NCBI GenBank assembly: GCA_030064795.1 | Contig: JASJEI010000150.1 | Span: 1-11,198, forward strand | Source of the DNA: Pleurocapsa sp. MO_226.B13 | GTDB lineage: Bacteria > Cyanobacteriota > Cyanobacteriia > Cyanobacteriales > Xenococcaceae | DNA length: 11,198 bases | Direction: 5' to 3' | In this document: piece after piece, positions 6,331 through 11,198 of the stretch | How the letters are laid out: each line of letters opens with the position of its first letter | How positions within the stretch are numbered: the stretch's first letter is position 1 | Notes under the pieces: model-generated | Database searches by the model: none | What the model saw: the letters and a program-made list of their open reading frames with translations, nothing else | Told to the model about the DNA's origin: nothing | Made by a program: the position numbers and the translations under genes

Positions 6331-6945
6331 ATGAGTGAAGCAACAATCAGCAACGAGCAGTATAAACAAAAAATGCAGCGTCGCAAGGAGGTTCAAGAAC
6401 GACGTTTAGCCGAAAAAAAAGCAGAAAAAGGCTTAATTATTGTCAATACAGGCAATGGTAAGGGAAAAACTACTGCTGCGTTAGGAATGGTCATGCGATC
6501 GCTCGGTCACGGTTACAAAGTGGCGATCGTACAGTTTATTAAAGGAGCATGGGAACCTGCGGAAAAAGCTGTGTTAGAAAAATGGTCAGAGCAGTTAAAA
6601 TTTCATGCCATGGGGGAGGGATTTACCTGGGAAACTCAAGATCGAGAGCGAGATCTCGAAAAAGCAACTGCTGCTTGGTCAAAGGGGTTAGACTATATTC
6701 TCGACCCTGAATATAGATTAGTCTTGCTAGATGAAGTCAATATTGCTCTCAAACTAGGATATTTAGATGTCGATACGGTAATTCGAGGTCTAAAACAAAA
6801 ACCCGCAGATTCTCATGTCATTTTAACAGGTAGGGGCGCACCCTCAGAATTAATTGCGATCGCCGATTTAGTTACCGAAATGTCGTTAATCAAACACCCC
6901 TTCCGCGAACAAGGAATTAAAGCTCAACCAGGAATTGAATTTTAA
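6331..6945 (+). CDS. cobO: Corrinoid (cob(I)yrinic acid a,c-diamide) adenosyltransferase CobO/BtuR type
   Basis: The 204-residue product is full length for the CobA/CobO/BtuR family. These enzymes transfer the adenosyl group of ATP to the cobalt of reduced corrinoids, giving the coenzyme B12 form, in the cytoplasm. After a basic helical N-terminus (residues 10-32) comes the P-loop GNGKGKTT at 41-48. Further family landmarks are VQFIKG at 67-72, the GEGFTW segment at 95-100, the Walker-B-like VLLDEVN at 131-137, GRGAP at 167-171, and the C-terminal region HPFREQGIKAQPGIEF. The ATG at 6331 has no evident Shine-Dalgarno sequence, which is common in cyanobacteria. No other cobalamin genes are nearby, so it is a stand-alone locus. 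Family assignment is secure; symbols btuR and cobA are also used. Confidence 0.95.
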   Translation: MSEATISNEQYKQKMQRRKEVQERRLAEKKAEKGLIIVNTGNGKGKTTAALGMVMRSLGHGYKVAIVQFIKGAWEPAEKAVLEKWSEQLKFHAMGEGFTWETQDRERDLEKATAAWSKGLDYILDPEYRLVLLDEVNIALKLGYLDVDTVIRGLKQKPADSHVILTGRGAPSELIAIADLVTEMSLIKHPFREQGIKAQPGIEF

Positions 6946-6954
6946 GATCGAGCA

Positions 6955-7035
6955 ATGGACATCGAAATTAAAGTCGGCAATTTTTTTGATGGCTACTGGT
7001 TTCTCGTTCCTTATCCCTTCATCTTTTCTCCATGA
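6955..7035 (+). CDS. Possible 26-codon ORF coupled to the MlaE permease gene
   Basis: An ATG at 6955 opens 26 codons (starting MDIEIKVGNFF). The TGA stop overlaps the permease ATG as ATGA, the geometry of translational coupling. No Shine-Dalgarno sequence is visible and the peptide is not recognised. Such a short frame can easily arise by chance, so confidence is low. Confidence 0.15.
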   Translation: MDIEIKVGNFFDGYWFLVPYPFIFSP

Positions 7036-7820
7036 CTAAAAGCATAGATATCAAGATTCAAGTTTGGCTGCAACGTCTACTGGCAGCATTATTTCTGCTG
7101 GGACAAGTGATCGTTCATTTGCTCAAAGGAAAAATAAATCGCCGTAACACCATCGAACAGATGGGCATCGTCGGGCCAGATTCTTTAGCGATCGCTCTGA
7201 TTACAGCAGCTTTTGTCGGGGCGGTATTTACAATTCAGGTGGCTCGCGAGTTTCTTAATTTTGGGGCAGTACAGGCAATTGGTGGGGTGTTAGCCTTGGC
7301 TTTGAGTAGAGAGCTTGCTCCAGTATTAACTGCGGTGGTATTGGCGGCCAGAGTCGGTTCGGCATTTGCTGCCGAGATTGGCACGATGAAAGTTACCGAA
7401 CAAATTGACGCGCTCTACGTCCTTAAAAGCGATCCCATAGACTATTTAGTCATTCCCCGTCTGATCGCTTGTTGCGTGATGCTACCGCTGTTGACGATTA
7501 TTTCTCTGGTCATGGGTTCGATTGGAGGTATTTTTGTGGCGACGACGATTTACAATATCTCTCAGGCAACTTTTATCGAATCGATTCAGAGTTTTTTACA
7601 ACTGTGGGATTTAATCAGTGCCACGATCAAAGCGGTAATCTTTGGGGCATTAATCGCCATCATTGGCTGTAGTTGGGGGTTAACTACTACTGGAGGTGCA
7701 AAAGGAGTCGGTCAGTCTACGACAACAGCAGTGGTTATGGCGTTAATTTCTATTTTTATTTTCAACTTTTTTCTATCTTGGTTGATGTTCCAAGGTTTAG
7801 GTCGTCAGTTTCTTACTTAG
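7032..7820 (+). CDS. mlaE: MlaE/YrbE-family ABC transporter permease
   Basis: The 262-residue product is the integral-membrane subunit of an MlaFEDB-type ABC transporter, which moves phospholipids or other lipids across the envelope; plant TGD1 in the chloroplast is a homologue. It shows the family's long conserved core ELAPVLTAVVLAARVG at 94-109, followed by the EIGTMKVTEQIDAL coupling segment at 115-128. The C-terminal GGAKGVGQSTTTAVV motif is at 221-235. About five hydrophobic segments are visible (near 14-31, 50-70, 95-115, 145-172 and 195-255). Length is standard. The partner ATPase (MlaF) and substrate-binding MCE protein (MlaD) are not in the window, as often in cyanobacteria where these genes are dispersed. 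Substrate is not deducible here. Confidence 0.9.
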   Translation: MTKSIDIKIQVWLQRLLAALFLLGQVIVHLLKGKINRRNTIEQMGIVGPDSLAIALITAAFVGAVFTIQVAREFLNFGAVQAIGGVLALALSRELAPVLTAVVLAARVGSAFAAEIGTMKVTEQIDALYVLKSDPIDYLVIPRLIACCVMLPLLTIISLVMGSIGGIFVATTIYNISQATFIESIQSFLQLWDLISATIKAVIFGALIAIIGCSWGLTTTGGAKGVGQSTTTAVVMALISIFIFNFFLSWLMFQGLGRQFLT

Positions 7821-7831
7821 CTGATGGGAAA

Positions 7832-7858
7832 TTGCCGACTGAAAAATTAGGCTAGAAT
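7832..7858 (+). promoter_or_regulatory. Weak promoter candidate before the DUF3119 gene
   Basis: TTGCCG at 7832-7837 and TAGAAT at 7853-7858 are separated by 15 bp, shorter than the usual 17. It lies in the 105-bp spacer after the permease gene and could give the DUF3119 gene its own transcript. Confidence 0.2.
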
Positions 7859-7925
7859 TTGCCTCGTTGTAAAATGGATACTACTATTGCACAGGCAAAA
7901 GAAAATCAGAAACTAAGATAGTTAA

Positions 7926-8315
7926 ATGACTACTAATATTCCGATTGACAATTCAGTTGAAGTTATAGAGCTTGCACCCAACTATAAAATTCCCCTAATT
8001 TTAATCGCGATCGCGGTTCTATCGTGCCTATTTTCTCCCTGGGTGGGAGGAGCGATCGCCTTGCTGGGTTTGTTTTTAACTATACAGACAGCTTTGATTC
8101 GGTTGCAATTTACCTCTGAGGCTCTGGTCGTACTGCGTTCTGGTAAGATTATTCGGAGTTTTCCCTATAGTGAATGGTTAAATTGGGAAATTTTTTGGTC
8201 GCCCGTTCCTATTTTGTTTTATTTTCGCGAAGTCAACAGCATTCATTTTCTACCAATTATCTTTGACCCCAAAACCTTAGTAGACTGCTTGAATAAACAC
8301 TATCCTCGTAAATGA
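7926..8315 (+). CDS. DUF3119 family small membrane protein
   Basis: The 129-residue product matches the DUF3119 family of cyanobacteria and plants by its overall pattern. ELAPNYKIPLILIAI (residues 16-30) begins a hydrophobic hairpin at about 23-58 (two membrane segments around SPWVGG). A soluble part follows with IRSFPYSEWLNWEIFW (~77-92), PVPILFYFREV and the conserved IHFLPIIFDPKTL (~104-116). The soluble half resembles PH-like membrane-associated folds, but this is inference. Function is unknown. It is a separate gene 105 bp after the permease and about 100 bp before the DUF3086 gene. Start at ATG 7926 fits the family's N-terminus; no strong ribosome-binding site is visible. Confidence 0.8.
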   Translation: MTTNIPIDNSVEVIELAPNYKIPLILIAIAVLSCLFSPWVGGAIALLGLFLTIQTALIRLQFTSEALVVLRSGKIIRSFPYSEWLNWEIFWSPVPILFYFREVNSIHFLPIIFDPKTLVDCLNKHYPRK

Positions 8316-8320
8316 CTAAC

Positions 8321-8376
8321 GAGCGATCGGTGAGCGAAGAGCGAGGCTGTTGGCACAAAAGTAATATCGATCGCTC
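8321..8376. repeat. 9-bp inverted repeat around CGATCG in the DUF3119-DUF3086 spacer
   Basis: GAGCGATCG at 8321-8329 and CGATCGCTC at 8368-8376 are perfect inverted copies with a 38-nt loop, just after the DUF3119 stop. There is no T-run after the second arm, so a classical terminator is not supported. HIP1-like cores are frequent in this genome, so the pairing may be incidental. Confidence 0.3.
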
Positions 8377-8415
8377 AATCTCCTATTCCTTGAAAATATT
8401 TATCCTGGCGTGCTT

Positions 8416-9906
8416 ATGAATTCTGACGTTCCCCCTATTTCTGAATCTGATAACTCTAATCCAAAACCTAATCAGTCAGCAAATCAACCACCAGATCGAC
8501 AATTAGAAGAATTAGAAGTCGAATCTACATCAGAAGCCATTACTGATATGTGGTTAGAAGACGATGACGATATTGTTGATGTCGAGCTGAGCGTTCAATC
8601 TGAAGCTGAATTGGAAGCAAGTGAATCAGAATCAACAGATTCTACAGCTACAGAGCCAGATTCGCCAGAAGTTCCAGAGGGTAAAGACTTTACCCCATTA
8701 GAAACTTCGACCGAGGAAAACACCGCCGAGTTGGAAGAGACTAATATTGAAGAAGCAACAGAGTCAGAATTATTTGTCGATAGTTGGTTGGATGAAGCCA
8801 AGTCAGATTTAACTCCAACTGACGATACAGATGAAAAGACTCCTGAGATTGCCCAAGACGATGAAATTAGACAGCTAGAAAAGCAAAAAGCAACTTTGCA
8901 AAGCGAAATCGCAGCCTTAAAAAGCCAAAAAGAACAAATGCTCTTGGCACAGGTGAGGGAAGTCCAAGAAAATATGGGACGTATGGTTGAGGAAGGGACT
9001 AGAGAGTTAAAAGAACGTAAAGCAGCATTGCAAATTGAAATTGAGAAGCTAGAACGACGCAAAGAGAGAATTAATCAAGAAATGCGGGCAAATTTTGCTG
9101 GCTCATCTCAAGAATTAGCAGTTAAAGTTCAGGGCTTTAAAGATTATTTAGTCGGTAGTTTGCAGGATTTAGCTCGTGCTGCGGAAAAATTAGAATTAGC
9201 TAAAACCCAACCAGCACCAGCCCCCAGAATGAGAGAAAGGGTAAGAAGCCGAGACGAAAGCGATAGTATCAGAAGAGACGAGCGAGATCGGGGTAGAAGA
9301 ACCAGAAGAGAACGCGATCGAGATAGCGGGGTTACCAGTCAAGCTCCCCAGGCACAATTTTCCGAACCAACTTTTGCCGATCGCGGTAAACGTATTCGTC
9401 AGCTTATCGATAAATATCGTAATAGTCCCGACTATTATGGCGCGCCTTGGCAGCTTCGCCGTACTTTTGAACCCATACATGCTAAAAAAGTCCAGGAGTG
9501 GTTTTTTACTCAAGGCGGTAGAGGTGCAGTAGATAGTATGGGTAGCCGTCTGCAAAACATCCTGGTTGCTTCGGCGGCAATTTCAATTTTACATAACCTA
9601 TATGGCGATCGCTGTCGAGTTTTGGTTTTAACCGATACCCCCGAAAATCTCGGAGAATGGCGTAGGGGATTACAAGATTGTCTCGGTATCTCTCGCAGTA
9701 ATTTTGGCTCTAATCGCGGTGTTACCCTATTTGATGCTCCCGAAGTTGTCGTACAAAGAGCAGAACGATTGCTTGAAGATAAATTATTGCCGATGATTGT
9801 CATAGATGAGACTGAAGAATTGTTGAACTTATCGGTATTAAAGTTTCCTCTTTGGTTGGCTTTTGCTTCTACAACTAGATCTACAGCTTCTAACTATTTG
9901 TATTGA
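8416..9906 (+). CDS. DUF3086 domain-containing protein
   Basis: The 496-residue product has three parts. Residues 1-148 are very acidic and low in complexity, probably disordered, with two similar tryptophan motifs (DMWLEDDDD near 44-52 and DSWLDEAKSD near 122-131). Residues ~149-228 form a long charged coiled coil. After GFKDYLVGSLQDLA comes a basic Arg/Asp-rich linker (~270-305). The C-terminal half is the cyanobacterial DUF3086 region: RQLIDKYRNSPDYYGAPWQL, EWFFTQGGRGA, GSRLQNILVASA, GEWRRGLQDCLGISR and PMIVIDETEE. The last resembles a Walker B strand, but no P-loop is seen. Function is unknown. The ATG at 8416 is chosen; a GTG two codons upstream is in frame. It lies directly before plsY and probably shares its transcript. 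Confidence 0.85.
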   Translation: MNSDVPPISESDNSNPKPNQSANQPPDRQLEELEVESTSEAITDMWLEDDDDIVDVELSVQSEAELEASESESTDSTATEPDSPEVPEGKDFTPLETSTEENTAELEETNIEEATESELFVDSWLDEAKSDLTPTDDTDEKTPEIAQDDEIRQLEKQKATLQSEIAALKSQKEQMLLAQVREVQENMGRMVEEGTRELKERKAALQIEIEKLERRKERINQEMRANFAGSSQELAVKVQGFKDYLVGSLQDLARAAEKLELAKTQPAPAPRMRERVRSRDESDSIRRDERDRGRRTRRERDRDSGVTSQAPQAQFSEPTFADRGKRIRQLIDKYRNSPDYYGAPWQLRRTFEPIHAKKVQEWFFTQGGRGAVDSMGSRLQNILVASAAISILHNLYGDRCRVLVLTDTPENLGEWRRGLQDCLGISRSNFGSNRGVTLFDAPEVVVQRAERLLEDKLLPMIVIDETEELLNLSVLKFPLWLAFASTTRSTASNYLY

Positions 9907-9968
9907 GCAAAGTTTATTTAGAGATTTTTTTGTTGCCAAAAGCAGTTAAACTATTGCTACAGATTTTA

Positions 9969-10622
9969 ATGCGCCCACATCTTACGGAGGTCAATTTGCT
10001 CGTTGCTATTTTACTAATATCGATCGCCTATCTATTGGGATCGATTCCCACTGGATATTTAGCTACACGTTATCTGAAAGGAATTGATATCAGAGAACAT
10101 GGTTCTGGCTCGACAGGAGCAACTAATGTTTTACGCACCGTTGGTAAATCTGCTGCAATCGGGGTGTTGGCGATCGATTTGCTCAAAGGTTCTTTGGCTC
10201 TAATCTTGGTTAATTTAGCTTATTCTTTCGTACCCGATCGAATGTTGTCTCCCGACTGGCATCCCTGGCTGATCGCGGTAGTAGCCTTGAGTGCGATTAT
10301 CGGTCATAGCAAATCTATTTGGCTCAACTTTACAGGCGGTAAATCTGTAGCCACTACCCTGGGTGTTTTATTAGTAATGAACCCGATAGTCGCTTTGGGA
10401 ACTCTCGCTAGTTTTGGAGTTGTCTTGGGCATCTGGCGCATCGTTTCCTTAAGTTCGATTTGTGGCGCGATCGCGGTTAATATTTTGATGATTGCTCTGG
10501 CTCAACCCCTAGCATATTCAATCTTTGCTGCCATAGCAGGTCTATACGTAATTCTCCGACACAAAACTAACATCCAGCGTCTGATTGCTGGCGTTGAGCC
10601 TAAAATTGGACAGGCTTTATAA
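9969..10622 (+). CDS. plsY: Acyl-phosphate:glycerol-3-phosphate acyltransferase PlsY
   Basis: The product (217 residues from ATG 9969) transfers an acyl chain from acyl-phosphate to glycerol-3-phosphate, making lysophosphatidic acid at the inner membrane; it works with PlsX and is followed by PlsC. Family motifs are all present: GSIPTGY at 24-30, GSGSTGATNVLR at 45-56, GHSKSIWLNFTGGKSVATTLG at 112-132 (split by a short loop), and HKTNIQRLIAGVE at 198-210. Ser replaces the usual Asn and Gly of other bacteria in the second and third motifs, as in other cyanobacterial sequences. About seven hydrophobic segments are visible. Start is ambiguous: ATG 9969, TTG 9996 (with GGAGG) or TTG 9903 overlapping the DUF3086 stop. 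The tight spacing to the DUF3086 gene suggests an operon. Confidence 0.93.
   Translation: MRPHLTEVNLLVAILLISIAYLLGSIPTGYLATRYLKGIDIREHGSGSTGATNVLRTVGKSAAIGVLAIDLLKGSLALILVNLAYSFVPDRMLSPDWHPWLIAVVALSAIIGHSKSIWLNFTGGKSVATTLGVLLVMNPIVALGTLASFGVVLGIWRIVSLSSICGAIAVNILMIALAQPLAYSIFAAIAGLYVILRHKTNIQRLIAGVEPKIGQAL
9986..9990 (+). promoter_or_regulatory. plsY: GGAGG ribosome-binding site that may set the plsY start
   Basis: A perfect GGAGG is followed after 5 nt by an in-frame TTG at 9996-9998. Initiation there would give a 208-residue PlsY starting right at the first membrane segment, where many family members start. The upstream ATG at 9969 has no such site. Confidence 0.45.
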
Positions 10623-10648
10623 AATAAGATCGTCAGAAAGATTGAAAT

Positions 10649-10808
10649 ATGAACTTGCAAAAAGTTTTACCTCCTGTTTGGTTTTTGCTGTCAATTATCA
10701 TAATGATCGGATTGCATCTATGGCTACCCGTTAAACAGCTATTTTTTCCACCGATTACTTATCTGGACATAGGAGCGATGGCAGTAGGAATGGCAGTAGT
10801 TTTATTTT
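10649..10808 (+). pseudogene. 5' fragment of a membrane protein, possibly isoprenylcysteine carboxyl methyltransferase-like
   Basis: From ATG 10649 about 53 codons read as a typical N-terminus. It starts MNLQKVLPPVWFLL, with hydrophobic segments at about 10-26 and 37-53. This resembles the start of cyanobacterial isoprenylcysteine carboxyl methyltransferase-like membrane proteins, a moderate-confidence recognition from pattern only. At the HIP1 octamer 10809-10816 the similarity ends. The frame continues 17 codons through unrelated sequence to a TGA at 10859-10861, where the methyltransferase is encoded in another frame. No catalytic part remains, so it cannot be functional as such. It lies 26 bp after plsY. 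Confidence 0.5.
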
Positions 10809-10816
10809 GCGATCGC
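10809..10816. repeat. HIP1 octamer at the gene-gene junction
   Basis: GCGATCGC, the highly iterated palindrome of cyanobacterial genomes, sits where the membrane-protein fragment ends and the methyltransferase fragment begins. In the methyltransferase frame it encodes Ala-Ile-Ala, matching the family's usual MIAQ position, so it may be native to that gene. Confidence 0.7.
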
Positions 10817-11198
10817 TCAATATCGTCAGAATTATCCTCAAATCGAATTTGTGGTTGCTGACGGTGCAGATTTTGCTTTGGAGTCGAGTTTTGATGCTGT
10901 GTTTTCCAATGCAGCCTTACACTGGATTCATCCCCCCACAGCAGCGGTTAAATGTATCTATAAGGCGTTAACCAAAAGGACGTTTTGTAGCGGAATTTGG
11001 TGGCAAAGGTAACGTTAGACAAATTACTCAAGCCCTCAATCGAGCTTTAAATCGATCGGATTACAATCCTTGGTACTTTCCCAGTATTGGGGAATATTCT
11101 ACCTTATGTGAACAACAGGGATTTACGGTCAATTATGCAGCCCTATTTCCTCGTCCGACCAAATTAGAAGGAGAAAATGGCTTGGCAAATTGGTTAGA
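10809..11198 (+). pseudogene. SAM-dependent class I methyltransferase, 5'-truncated and frameshifted
   Basis: From 10809 the frame reads AIAQYRQNYPQIEFVVADGADF, FDAVFSNAALHWIHPP and CIYKAL in successive segments. These are the middle motifs of a common cyanobacterial class I methyltransferase related to trans-aconitate methyltransferase-like proteins. About 70 N-terminal residues, including the glycine-rich SAM-binding motif I, are missing. At 10968-10974 the codons TTA-A-CCA replace an expected Leu-Lys-Pro, a loss of two bases in an A-run. The frame then resumes one base over as KGRFVAEFGGKGNV, NPWYFPSIGEYSTL and ALFPRPTKLEG to the window edge. A premature TAA at 11010-11012 ends the unshifted frame. 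Both defects point to a pseudogene; the 3' end lies outside the window. Confidence 0.8.

Noticed and set aside
7874..7921. 15-codon ORF just before the DUF3119 gene
   Set aside because: It is too short and has no ribosome-binding site; nothing suggests an attenuator or leader peptide.

Overview
The window comes from a cyanobacterium. Thirteen exact copies of the HIP1 octamer GCGATCGC were found by eye, the AT-rich spacers are typical, and several families are cyanobacterial (COP23, DUF3086, DUF3119, cyanobacterial-type PlsY). The genus cannot be fixed from this sequence.

Left half (about 112-6030) is entirely on the minus strand. Read 5'->3' along that strand it holds: an FHA plus winged-helix regulator; a secreted COP23-family protein; a large FG-GAP protein ending in DUF5648-type repeats; an RTX (calcium-binding nonapeptide) protein that had the same DUF5648-type tail; and a small TolB-like beta-propeller protein. 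Only COP23 has a Sec signal peptide. The section is built from duplications. The DUF5648 tail occurs twice, nearly identical. Behind each copy lies a short remnant of the 3' end of a COP23 gene, immediately upstream of the next gene. This suggests that the ancestral unit was 'COP23 gene + exported repeat protein', present three times, with two COP23 genes since reduced to about 54-74 bp tails. The RTX copy is broken twice: by a one-base loss in a C/G run, and by a 146-bp MITE-like insertion with inverted ends and a 3-bp target duplication. The paralogous gene preserves the empty site.

Right half (6331-10622) is on the plus strand and is mostly housekeeping: cobO (corrinoid adenosyltransferase), an MlaE-family lipid-transport permease, DUF3119 and DUF3086 proteins, and plsY (acyl-phosphate glycerol-3-phosphate acyltransferase, first step of phospholipid synthesis). 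The approximately 300 bp between the FHA gene and cobO is a divergent promoter region.

Right edge (10649-11198) is a wreck. The first ~53 codons of a membrane protein, possibly isoprenylcysteine-methyltransferase-like, run directly into the middle of a SAM-dependent methyltransferase lacking its SAM-binding N-terminus. The junction falls on a HIP1 octamer, and the methyltransferase carries a further frameshift.

No complete novel defence or mobile system is visible. The most interesting part is the COP23/exported-repeat-protein cluster with its FHA-type regulator, the traces of its expansion and decay, and the HIP1-located gene junction.
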